DNA of 64,000 bases from Bifidobacterium sp. ESL0769 (GTDB taxonomy: Bacteria; Actinomycetota; Actinomycetes; Actinomycetales; Bifidobacteriaceae): the NCBI RefSeq assembly GCF_029395495.1, contig NZ_CP113918.1:1-64000 (forward strand), given 5' to 3'. The notes below the pieces were generated by a model that was not told where the DNA came from, searched no databases, and saw only the letters and a program-made list of their open reading frames with translations. Below are positions 21,163 through 28,405 of the stretch, piece after piece. Both the position numbers and the translations under genes were made by a program. The stretch's first letter is position 1, and each line of letters starts with the position of its first letter.

Positions 21163-22263
21163 GTGGCCGATGTGATTGCCTACATCAGGAATTTCAGCAC
21201 CTCGTTCATCCTCGCAATGACGATTTGGCCGTTCCTTTCGGCCCTGCTGACCCTGCCGATTCTGGCGGGAATGTACCACCGCTACCACCGCCTGCGTTCC
21301 AGTGCGGTGCTTGCGGCCTATCTGTGTGTGCTATACGCGCTCGGGCTCGTCACGTTCACGCTCTACCCGATGCCCGACGACCCGGCCACATACTGCCTGA
21401 CGCACGCGCATCACCCACAGCTTCACGTAATGCAATTCATGAGCGATCTGGCCACGGGCGGCAAGGCGGAGGCGTTGCAGCTCCTGCTCAATATCGTCTT
21501 CTTCATCCCGCTTGGTTTCGCGCTCTCCCGCTGGGCGCGCTGGAAGTTCTACGCTGTGATTCCCGCCGGATTCGCGGTTTCCCTGCTTATCGAAACCTCA
21601 CAACTTACCGGCGTCTGGGGCATCTACCCCTGCGCCTACCGCCAGTTCGACGTCGACGACCTCCTGACCAACACGTTGGGCGCGATCATCGGCTGTTTCA
21701 TCGCCTGGATTTACGGGGCTTTGGTGCCGGTACGCACCGTGGAGGACCGCAGCGAAGTCATCGAAAAGCCGGGGCTGGTGCACCGGGCCGTCGCGCTGAT
21801 GCTTGATCTGGTATTCATCGTTGTCGCGGACGGTTCGCTGACGCTGGGCTCGATCTACCTCTTCCAGAAAGCCTCCAGATACCTTCCCGACGGCACATAC
21901 ATGTTCCTCGGGCACGCCTTCGGCACCGGCGTATCGGATGGCCTGGCGCAGTTCTTCACGCTGCTTTCGTTTGTCATTTTCGAAGTGCTCATTCCGGTGA
22001 CGCACCGCGGCCAGACGCTCGGCGGCATGTTCACGCACATGAGCTGCGAGACCAAGGAACGGCATGGCGGCGCTCGCGTCGCGTTTTACATCGCTCGGCT
22101 GCTAGTGCTGATGGTCGGCACCATGCTCTTCGCGGCCCCTACCCGCCAACTCGGCGTCATCGTTCTGGTCATTCTCGTCATCTTCTGGATTTTCGCCCAC
22201 CAGATGCCCTACGACCTTATCCCCGGTCGCGATTGGAATGATATTTATCACAACGGAAATTAG
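21163..22263 (+). CDS. VanZ-like and RDD domain fusion membrane protein
   Basis: A 366-aa polytopic membrane protein starting at GTG 21163. Residues 1-180 have the VanZ-like pattern of hydrophobic helices with VTFTLYPMP, LLNIVFFIPLGFALSR, ETSQL and DVDDLLTNTLGAIIGCFIAW. Residues 200-366 resemble the RDD family (MLDLVFIVVADG, RGQTLGGMFTHMSCETKE). VanZ-like proteins affect glycopeptide susceptibility in some species, and RDD proteins include candidate ion transporters, so function cannot be fixed. Fusion of both families in one chain occurs in actinobacteria. No downstream partner gene is evident. Confidence 0.85.
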   Translation: MADVIAYIRNFSTSFILAMTIWPFLSALLTLPILAGMYHRYHRLRSSAVLAAYLCVLYALGLVTFTLYPMPDDPATYCLTHAHHPQLHVMQFMSDLATGGKAEALQLLLNIVFFIPLGFALSRWARWKFYAVIPAGFAVSLLIETSQLTGVWGIYPCAYRQFDVDDLLTNTLGAIIGCFIAWIYGALVPVRTVEDRSEVIEKPGLVHRAVALMLDLVFIVVADGSLTLGSIYLFQKASRYLPDGTYMFLGHAFGTGVSDGLAQFFTLLSFVIFEVLIPVTHRGQTLGGMFTHMSCETKERHGGARVAFYIARLLVLMVGTMLFAAPTRQLGVIVLVILVIFWIFAHQMPYDLIPGRDWNDIYHNGN

Positions 22264-22500
22264 AATATTATGATGACGGGCGCTTTGGTTGGTAAATGGC
22301 GGGTTACGGATTATGGGTTATGAGTGATGCGTTAAGAACTGTGAATCGTAAGCCATGATATAAGCGATGAAGCATGAATCGCACACCGTCAACGATGAAG
22401 CAGAAATCTCGAATCGTTAATGATGAACGTTGAATCATGAACCATGAATATGGTGTGGCCAGCATGGTATAACGCATTATTTTATAAAATGATAGATATA
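22264..22500. repeat. Low-complexity stretch of degenerate short repeats
   Basis: Variants of ATGAATC, GATGAA and GAATCGT recur about every 10-20 bp from about 22300 to 22460 with no open frame that looks coding. The block sits between the VanZ-RDD gene and the accessory island. I see no promoter or RNA gene in it. Confidence 0.45.
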
Positions 22501-22685
22501 GTTATAGGTTAATATTGCGTATGCGTAAAGCTGGCTCGTTTTCCGGGATGTTTCGAGACGTTTTCAAGCGGTTCGCGCTCGTCGACGAACTGTTGGAATA
22601 GGGCTCTTTACGATGTCGTTCGTTGCGGAAGGTAGTGTGCAAAAGTGGTGTTGGGAAGCGTTGCCCAGGCGCGCACGGTGTCGGC

Positions 22686-22994
22686 ATGGCTGGCGGTATC
22701 GGCAGCAGAATCTCCCAGATCGGAATGGGCGGCCTTTTCGAAGTCGTGCAGCTGATGCTCGCGATGATTCTCTGCCTCACGTTCCTTGTGTTCGCGATCT
22801 GTGATTCCGTGGACATGTATGCCGTATGCTGCACCTCCGGCGTCCTTCAAAAGGGCAGAACCAGTAGGATGCTCGTCCACCTGGCGCAGAACTTCAGAAC
22901 CATGAACATTGCCGGATTCCTGTTGCGGACGGTTATCATGTCGCTACTAATACTCTTCCTTGCCTCGAATTGCCTCGTGCGGTGGGGCCTTTGA
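22686..22994 (+). CDS. Hypothetical small membrane protein
   Basis: This 102-aa frame (ATG 22686; a TTG at 22623 would extend it by 21 residues) encodes two hydrophobic segments, LFEVVQLMLAMILCLTFLV and FLLRTVIMSLLILFLASN. These suggest a small two-helix membrane protein. There is no good ribosome binding site at either start and I recognise no family. The antisense frame at 22608-22880 is His/Glu-rich and looks like a shadow. It may be real, decayed or chance. Its end abuts the left 51-bp repeat array. Confidence 0.35.
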   Translation: MAGGIGSRISQIGMGGLFEVVQLMLAMILCLTFLVFAICDSVDMYAVCCTSGVLQKGRTSRMLVHLAQNFRTMNIAGFLLRTVIMSLLILFLASNCLVRWGL

Positions 22995-23002
22995 CCGAAC
23001 TC

Positions 23003-23187
23003 TCGACAGTGGCGTCACGGAAGTGCATTTACTGGGGTCAAAGTGCATGTTTTCGAAGGTGGCGTTAGGAAAGTGCATTTTGCGATGAAGTAGGTGCACT
23101 TTTTCGACGGTGACGTAAAAGAAGTACATTTAACACGGTCTAACATACACTTTTTTGACAGTAACGTATGAAAAGCGCATTTTAGAG
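23003..23187. repeat. Left 51-bp tandem repeat array
   Basis: About 3.5 degenerate copies of a 51-bp unit. Each unit consists of a 30-bp part beginning GTGCACTTTTT or GTGCATGTTTT, then a 21-bp part beginning GTGCATTTT. Unit boundaries are at about 23043, 23094 and 23145. The same period, phase and orientation occur in the array at 30942-31240. On the minus strand the unit is open for 17 codons, so a short repeating peptide (VEKVHLLHRKMHF-like) is formally possible but has no convincing start. Confidence 0.8.
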
Positions 23188-23502
23188 TTGCAGCAGGCTG
23201 CTGGAATATGATTTCGGCGATGGTACTGCACAACTTCTAAAATTTTTTTAGAAGTTTACGCCAAAAGTTCTTAATTATTTTTAGAAGTTTGCAATATCTC
23301 GACGTATGCCAAGACTACATGACTCATAGCGATTGATACCCATGTGGCAAATACTGTCATACAACGCATTTACCTTGCAAAAAGGGAATCGTTGGAATTC
23401 CGCGGTTTTGTGCGAAAGATATGAGAATCTGGACTGAAAGTGCAAGAAGGAATTCGGTGTGAGAGTTGTTTCGGTAACGCCGTCTGGTTGCCGAAGACGC
23501 TG
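23188..23502. other. AT-rich intergenic stretch at the left end of the island
   Basis: No gene is supported here. AACTTCTAAAA at about 23232 pairs with TTTTAGAAGTT at 23246-23256, and a further TTTTTAGAAGTTT follows at about 23269-23281. These hairpin-like elements could end the minus-strand lipoprotein operon. Confidence 0.45.
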
Positions 23503-24174
23503 TTATAGGTTGTGCCAGCCGTTGCCTCTGCCGTATGGGTCTTGTGACCAGAGATATTGTCGGGTTGGCTGGCCGGTGTGGCAGTCGTAGAGGTTGATCT
23601 GCATGTCCCATGGTCCGGTGCCTCCGTTCAGGTAATAGAGGTCGCCGTTGATTTTGGGTATGCTGCCGAGTGTGGTGAGGTATTCCTTGTCGTTGACTTG
23701 GTTGTCGCACCATAGGGAGAGGGTTTTGCCGTCCTTGCTGATCTGGAGTCGGTAGCCGTTGTGTTTTTCCTTGGCGTCTTTGTTGAAGGTCTGTTCGAGT
23801 TCTTTGCGTTCCTTGAGGCCTTCGTTGATTTTGTTTTTCAATTGTTTTTTGGTTGCGGTGGCGATTATGTCACCGTCGGGTGTGGCGTACGCGTCGGTGT
23901 AATCGTCGTGTTGGTCTTTGAGTACTTTGGCCACTTTTTCGGGAGTGTTTCTATCATTCAGAAACATGTAATTTTTGACGAAAAATTTGTCGTAGGTGAT
24001 GGTTTTGGTTTTGCCTTTGTCGGTATCCTCTTTCTTGGGTGTTGTGGTTTGTGATTGAGCTCTTTGGTTTTCCGTGCTTGGTGTGCCGGTACCGCATCCG
24101 GCAAGAGAAACAGATAAACACAAAACCGTAATGATTAGGGTGATAATTGATTTGTATGGTGTTTGTTTTCGCAT
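23503..24174 (-). CDS. Lipoprotein of the island paralog family, copy 5
   Basis: A 223-aa lipoprotein with a hydrophobic signal peptide and lipobox SLAGC, then a Gln/Ser/Thr linker. The family core begins KTITYDKFFVKNYMF and contains YTDAYATPDG, NGYRLQISKDGKTLSLWCDN and YYLNGGTGPWDMQINLYDCHTGQPTRQY. It is the last of five paralogs in the minus-strand series and is closest to copies 3 and 4. A 63-bp gap without a small partner gene separates it from copy 4. I know no characterised homolog. Surface lipoproteins beside secreted effectors are candidates for immunity or adaptor roles, which is inference. Confidence 0.85.
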   Translation of the reverse strand: MRKQTPYKSIITLIITVLCLSVSLAGCGTGTPSTENQRAQSQTTTPKKEDTDKGKTKTITYDKFFVKNYMFLNDRNTPEKVAKVLKDQHDDYTDAYATPDGDIIATATKKQLKNKINEGLKERKELEQTFNKDAKEKHNGYRLQISKDGKTLSLWCDNQVNDKEYLTTLGSIPKINGDLYYLNGGTGPWDMQINLYDCHTGQPTRQYLWSQDPYGRGNGWHNL

Positions 24175-24237
24175 ATATTACCATTTCGATTGCATTGTGA
24201 TTTAAGGTTTGGCAGAAATAAGATTGGGGTCGATAAA

Positions 24238-24924
24238 TCACTGAGCGTTATGGATTTGCCATCCATTGCCTTTGCCGTTTGGGTCTTGTGACCAGAGGTA
24301 TTGTCTTGTGGGTTGGCCGCTGTGGCAGTCGTAGAGGTTGATCTGCATGTCCCATGGTCCGGTGCCGCCCTGTAGGTAGTAGAGGCAGCCATTCATCTTG
24401 GGTATGGTGCTGAGTGTGGCGATGTATTCTATGTCGTTGAATTTGTTGTCGCACCATAAGGAGAATGTTCTGCCGTCTTTGCTGATCTGGAAGCGGTATC
24501 CGTTGTGTCTGTCTTTGGCGTCTTTGTTGAATGCCTGCTCGCACTCTTTTCGCGCATTTTGGTATTCTTTGATATTGCGTTCCAGCTGTTTTTCTGTTGC
24601 GGCGGCGATTATGGTGCCGTCTGGTGTGGCGTATGCGTCGGTATATACGTCATGCTGGTTCCTAAAGTCTTTGGCCGCCTTTTCCGGGGTGTCATTGGCG
24701 TCCATGAGAAGGTAGTGTTTGACGAAGAAGGGGTCGAAGGTGATGGTATGAGTCTTACTCTTGTCGGCCTGCTTTTTCTTCGGTGTTGTGTTCTGTGATT
24801 GTGCGGTCGGGCTTTTCGTGCTTGGTGTGGCAGGGTCGCATGAGGCCAGCGGCAGGGTGAGGGCAAACGTGATCGCGATAATGATTGCCGCGATTCGGGG
24901 TGTGTGGTGATATCTGTTTGTCAT
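24238..24924 (-). CDS. Lipoprotein of the island paralog family, copy 4
   Basis: A 228-aa lipoprotein, lipobox LPLASC. The signal peptide, linker and first core strand (SKTHTITFDPFFVKHY) are almost identical to copy 2, also at DNA level. The C-terminal half (YTDAYATPDG, HNGYRFQISKDGRTFSLWCDNK, GGTGPWDMQINLYDCHSGQPTRQY) groups with copies 3 and 5. Its start overlaps the stop of the preceding small-protein gene (ATGA at 24921-24924), so the two are translationally coupled. The function is unknown; see the family-level findings. Confidence 0.87.
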   Translation of the reverse strand: MTNRYHHTPRIAAIIIAITFALTLPLASCDPATPSTKSPTAQSQNTTPKKKQADKSKTHTITFDPFFVKHYLLMDANDTPEKAAKDFRNQHDVYTDAYATPDGTIIAAATEKQLERNIKEYQNARKECEQAFNKDAKDRHNGYRFQISKDGRTFSLWCDNKFNDIEYIATLSTIPKMNGCLYYLQGGTGPWDMQINLYDCHSGQPTRQYLWSQDPNGKGNGWQIHNAQ

Positions 24925-25592
24925 TTCGTGGCGTCCTCGGGAGGTTCCGGTTCGGGGCCTGCTGGCCGGTCGGGTTCGAGGAGCTGTATGGAGTCGGCGA
25001 TGTGGTTGAATTCCATGGCCCGGGCGAGCAGGTGCTCGGTGGAGGAGGCCATGGAGATCATTGCCTCCTTGCCGTGCGCGGGCAGGATGATCGTGACGTT
25101 GTATCGGGAATCCGGTGTTTCGGGGTTGGTGAGGTAGCCGAGCATGCCGATGTCGTTGCCGCTGTAAGTGCCGTCTTTTGTGAAATCGCTGTAGTGCTTG
25201 GTGGCGTATTGGACGATTTCTGCGTTCGGGTTCTTTTCGGTGAGTGTTTGGCGTAGGGCGGCGAGTCCGGTGTCGGTGTCTTTTTGCCAGGGCCGTTCGC
25301 TCGGCTGGGCGATGACGTAGGCCGTATCCGTCTTGCAGCGCAGGACGGTGATTTTCGATAGCGCATCAAGCATGAGTTGGATGGTCTTGCCATCGGGTTT
25401 GCCGTCTGGTTCGCTTGGAATTCCGCTGGCTTTTAGTTTGTCGTATATCGCCAGGTAATCGGCTACTCCCTTGTCGCCGGTCTGGATGGCCGGGCGCTGC
25501 TCATAGTTGCTCGGCAGCGGTATCGCGACGGCTTCGTCGAGAATGGTTATCGTGGTGTCAGTGTTGGGAATGTCGTCTACTTCAGTGCTCAT
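24921..25592 (-). CDS. Island small-protein family (possibly DcrB/PsbP-like), long copy
   Basis: A 223-aa protein without a signal peptide. The N-terminus TITILDEAVAIPLPSNYEQRP and the later pattern YNVTIILPAHGKEAMISMASS suggest a DcrB/PsbP/DUF1795-like alpha-beta fold, but this is a weak call. Compared with the 181-aa copy at 26309-26854 it has an N-terminal extension and a longer middle. The last 20 residues (LLEPDRPAGPEPEPPEDATK) are nearly the same in both. It overlaps the downstream lipoprotein start (ATGA). DUF1795 proteins in Gram-negative bacteria act as chaperones for membrane-inserting effectors, which would suit this setting. Confidence 0.8.
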   Translation of the reverse strand: MSTEVDDIPNTDTTITILDEAVAIPLPSNYEQRPAIQTGDKGVADYLAIYDKLKASGIPSEPDGKPDGKTIQLMLDALSKITVLRCKTDTAYVIAQPSERPWQKDTDTGLAALRQTLTEKNPNAEIVQYATKHYSDFTKDGTYSGNDIGMLGYLTNPETPDSRYNVTIILPAHGKEAMISMASSTEHLLARAMEFNHIADSIQLLEPDRPAGPEPEPPEDATK

Positions 25593-25637
25593 CTGTGCTG
25601 CTCTCTTATACTTTTTATAGATGGGGATTTGCAGGAT

Positions 25638-26312
25638 TCAGGCTCCGTAATTTTGGGGTTGGTAATCAGGGCTCTGTGACCAAGGGTATTGCTGCATGGG
25701 TTGCCCGCTGTGGCAGTTGTAGATGTTAACCTGCATGTCCCAAGGGCCGCTGCCGCCTTCGAGGTAGTAGAGGCAGCCGTTGATTTTGGGGATGCTACCG
25801 AGTGTCAAAACATAGTCCTTGTCGGTGAGTTTGTTGTCACACCACAAGGAGAATGTTCTGCCGTCTTTGCTGATCTGGAAGCGGTAGTCGTTGTACTTGT
25901 CTTTGGCGTCTTTGTTGAATGCCTGTCCGAATTCTTTCCGTTCCTTCTTGTATTCCTTGATGTTGCCTTCCAGCTGCTTCTCGGTCATCGTGATGACGAC
26001 ATCGCCGTCCGGCGTGGCGTATGCGTCGGTATAGTCGTCATGTTGGTCCTTAAATATTTTTGCTGTATTTTCTGGGCTATCGTCAGCACCTATGAGCAGG
26101 TAGTGCTTGACGAAAAATTTGTCGTAGGTGATGGTTTTGGTTTTCCCTTTATCGGTCTGCTCTTCCTTGGGCGTTGTGTTTTGTGATTGGGCTCTCGGGT
26201 TTTCCGTGCCTGGTGTGCCGGTGCCGCATCCGGCCAGCGGTAGAGCGGTGGCAAGCATAGTCGTGATAATAATTATCGTGATTCGGGGAGTGTGGTGGTG
26301 TCTGTTTGTCAT
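25638..26312 (-). CDS. Lipoprotein of the island paralog family, copy 3
   Basis: A 224-aa lipoprotein from ATG 26312; the longer frame to 26495 lies inside the upstream gene and is not used. The signal peptide starts MTNRHHHTPRI like copies 2 and 4, with lipobox LPLAGC. The linker (GTGTPGTENPRAQSQ) and first core strand (KTITYDKFFVKHY) match copy 5. The C-terminus (DYQPQNYGA) differs from the others. The start overlaps the stop of the 26309 gene (ATGA). The patchwork of similarities suggests recombination between copies. Confidence 0.86.
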   Translation of the reverse strand: MTNRHHHTPRITIIIITTMLATALPLAGCGTGTPGTENPRAQSQNTTPKEEQTDKGKTKTITYDKFFVKHYLLIGADDSPENTAKIFKDQHDDYTDAYATPDGDVVITMTEKQLEGNIKEYKKERKEFGQAFNKDAKDKYNDYRFQISKDGRTFSLWCDNKLTDKDYVLTLGSIPKINGCLYYLEGGSGPWDMQVNIYNCHSGQPMQQYPWSQSPDYQPQNYGA

Positions 26313-26854
26313 TTCGTGGCGTCCTCGGGTGGTTCCGGTTCGGGTCTGGCGGGCTGGTCTGGTTCGAGGAGTTGTATGGAGTTGGCGATTGACATGAATT
26401 CCATGACTCGGCTCATGAGATGCTCTGCATTGCCGATCAGGCTCAGTTTTGCTATTTTCTGATGTACCGGCAGAAGGATGAGCATAGCAATCCACCCCAT
26501 CTCGTCATTGCAGAAGGTGTACCGTATCATTCCAAACGTAGTGGCGTATGTCTGATGGCTGTTTCTGTCGGTCCAAGAAAACTGCTTTGAGGCGAAGTCG
26601 GCTCCTTTTATGTTTGGTAAGGTATTGGCGAGTAGTTGATACTGTTTGTTCAGCATGCTTTCCAGATTGTTTTTCCAGGACTCTTTGCTCACAGCACCTA
26701 GAATGTAGGCTTCGTTCTGATTATGGAATCCTTCCAGCATTGTCTCGTTGGATGACGCTTCTACGTTATTTTTTGAAAGCAAGGGAATTGGTATCTGTTC
26801 GTACGTGTCAGGGAGCTTGAGTTGTATGGTGTCGTCGAAAAGGGTGATGTTCAT
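26309..26854 (-). CDS. Island small-protein family (possibly DcrB/PsbP-like), short copy
   Basis: A 181-aa cytoplasmic-type protein, start ATG 26854 (MNITLFDDTIQLKLPDTYEQ). The open frame continues upstream to 26998, but that part overlaps the previous lipoprotein. The core has alternating strands and a long C-terminal helix (HLMSRVMEFMSIANSIQLL), then the family tail PEPEPPEDATK. It lies 35 bp after lipoprotein copy 2 and overlaps copy 3. It pairs with lipoproteins as in the 24921-25592 case, and a 33-codon remnant of the same family lies at 27567-27668. Confidence 0.82.
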   Translation of the reverse strand: MNITLFDDTIQLKLPDTYEQIPIPLLSKNNVEASSNETMLEGFHNQNEAYILGAVSKESWKNNLESMLNKQYQLLANTLPNIKGADFASKQFSWTDRNSHQTYATTFGMIRYTFCNDEMGWIAMLILLPVHQKIAKLSLIGNAEHLMSRVMEFMSIANSIQLLEPDQPARPEPEPPEDATK

Positions 26855-26889
26855 GGTATTTTTTCCTATTCGCTTTTTGGCGATGGTGT

Positions 26890-27570
26890 CTAGTCGCCGA
26901 AGGTGTTGCGGTCGAAATCGTCGGGAGCCTGTGAGGCGAGGTATTGTTGGATGGTCTGGCCGGTGTGGACGTTGTTGATGGTGACGTGTACGTCCCATGG
27001 TCCGGTGCCGCCATGCAGGTAGTAGAGGTAGCCTGTGGTCACTGGGATGTCGAAGAGGATAGCCATGTAGCTGCCTTGGGCGATGTTTTTGTCGAGCCAG
27101 ACGGTGAGTTCTCTGCCGTCTTTGGAGAGCTGGTAGTGGTAGTCGGGTGGTGCGCTGGTGTGTGCCTGTTTGAAGAGGTCTATGCTTTGCTGTCTTCCTT
27201 TGGTGTACCAGTCGATATCGTTGTTGAGCTGTTTGTCGGTAAGTGTGGTGGTAATGGAGCCATCGGGTTGGGCATCGGCTTTTGGAAAGGCGTCCTTTCC
27301 TTGTTCTTCTAAGCCTTTTGCTGCCTGTTCTGCAGTTGTAAATTGCTTTGAAAACATGAAATGTTGGACGAAGAAGGGGTCGAAGGTGATGGTATGGGTC
27401 TTACTCTTGTCGGCCTGCTTTTTCTTCGGTGTTGTGTTCTGTGATTGTGCGGTCGGGCTTTTCGCGCTTGGTGTGGCAGGGTCGCATGCGGACAACGGCA
27501 GGGTAAAGGCAAACGTGATCGCGATAATGATTGCCGCGATTCGGGGTGTGTGGTGGTGTCTGTTTGTCAT
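26890..27570 (-). CDS. Lipoprotein of the island paralog family, copy 2
   Basis: A 226-aa lipoprotein with lipobox LPLSAC. The first third is nearly identical to copy 4, while the remainder (PKADAQPDGS, NNDIDWYTKGRQQSIDLF, PPDYHYQLSKDGRELTVWLDKN, TINNVHTGQT) matches copy 1. It is therefore a hybrid of the two subtypes. The start overlaps the stop of the 33-codon remnant gene (ATGA, 27567-27570). Function unknown; candidate immunity or surface partner protein of the upstream effector-like protein. Confidence 0.87.
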   Translation of the reverse strand: MTNRHHHTPRIAAIIIAITFAFTLPLSACDPATPSAKSPTAQSQNTTPKKKQADKSKTHTITFDPFFVQHFMFSKQFTTAEQAAKGLEEQGKDAFPKADAQPDGSITTTLTDKQLNNDIDWYTKGRQQSIDLFKQAHTSAPPDYHYQLSKDGRELTVWLDKNIAQGSYMAILFDIPVTTGYLYYLHGGTGPWDVHVTINNVHTGQTIQQYLASQAPDDFDRNTFGD

Positions 27571-27668
27571 TTTGTGGTTTCCTCGGGAGAGTCTGGTTCG
27601 GGCCCGGCTGACCGGTCTGGCTTGGGAAGTTTTAGCTGTATCATGCCATCGAAAATGGTGGTGTCCAT
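27567..27668 (-). pseudogene. 33-codon remnant of the island small-protein family
   Basis: From ATG 27668 the frame reads MDTTIFDGMIQLKLP followed directly by KPDRSAGPEPDSPEETTK and stop. The first part matches the N-terminus of the 26309-26854 protein (MNITLFDDTIQLKLP) and the second matches its C-terminal tail. About 150 codons in between are missing, apparently by a clean in-frame deletion. The ATGA overlap with lipoprotein copy 2 is kept, so it may persist as a translational leader. Confidence 0.8.
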
Positions 27669-27700
27669 ATTGTTCTCCTATGTGCTTTGGATATCGATGT

Positions 27701-28405
27701 CTAGTCGCCGAAGGCGTTGCGGTCGAAGTCGCCGGGAATTTGTGAGGCGAGCAGTTCTTGGACGGTTCTGCCGGTGTGGACGTTGTTGATGGTGATATGC
27801 ATGTCCCATGGCCCGGTGCCGCCGTTCAGGTAGTAGAGGTAACCACTAGTTAGAGGAAAATTGACAAGTATTGCAGAATAGTTGTCTAGAGGCATGTTTT
27901 TGTCGAGCCAGACGGTGAGTTCTCTGCCGTCTTTGGAGAGCTGGTAGTGGTAGTCGGGTGGCGTGCTGGTGTGTGCGCGTTTGAAGAGGTCTATGCTTTG
28001 CTGTCTTCCTTTGGTGTACCAGTCGATATCGTTGTTGAGCTGCTTGTCCGTGAGTATGGTGCTGACAGATCCATCGGGTTGGGCATCGGCTTTTGGAAAG
28101 GAATCTTTCCCTTGCTCTTCTAGGCCTTTTGCTACATCTGCCGGCGTATTGTCATGTTCACCTCTCATGAAGTGTTGGACGAAGAAGGGGTCGAAGGTGA
28201 TGGTATGAGTTTTCTCTTGGTCTTTCTTCGGCTTGATGGGGGTCTTTGTTGTTTGGCCTTGGCTGGTGCTGGTGGGAGATGTAGGTTGGTTGGTGCCGCA
28301 CGCGGCCAGTGCTGTGGTGACAAGAGTGGTTATGGTTAGAAGGGTGACGAGTGAGTGTAAGACGTGGAAGAATTTGGAGCTCCTCATGTGATTCTCTTTC
28401 TTCAT
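27701..28405 (-). CDS. Lipoprotein of the island paralog family, copy 1
   Basis: A 234-aa lipoprotein. The start at 28405 overlaps the stop of the effector-like gene (ATGA, 28402-28405), so the two are coupled; an internal ATG at 28387 is possible. The signal peptide has lipobox ALAAC. The mature protein shows KTHTITFDPFFVQHFM, NNDIDWYTKGRQQSIDLF, LSKDGRELTVWLDKN and YYLNGGTGPWDMHITINNVHTG. Being directly coupled to the 402-aa protein, this copy is the strongest candidate for its cognate immunity or partner protein. Confidence 0.87.
   Translation of the reverse strand: MKKENHMRSSKFFHVLHSLVTLLTITTLVTTALAACGTNQPTSPTSTSQGQTTKTPIKPKKDQEKTHTITFDPFFVQHFMRGEHDNTPADVAKGLEEQGKDSFPKADAQPDGSVSTILTDKQLNNDIDWYTKGRQQSIDLFKRAHTSTPPDYHYQLSKDGRELTVWLDKNMPLDNYSAILVNFPLTSGYLYYLNGGTGPWDMHITINNVHTGRTVQELLASQIPGDFDRNAFGD

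Noticed and set aside
23003..23187. Repeat array considered as a CRISPR array
   Set aside because: The units are degenerate throughout and contiguous, with no constant repeat separated by unique spacers, and no cas genes are in the window.
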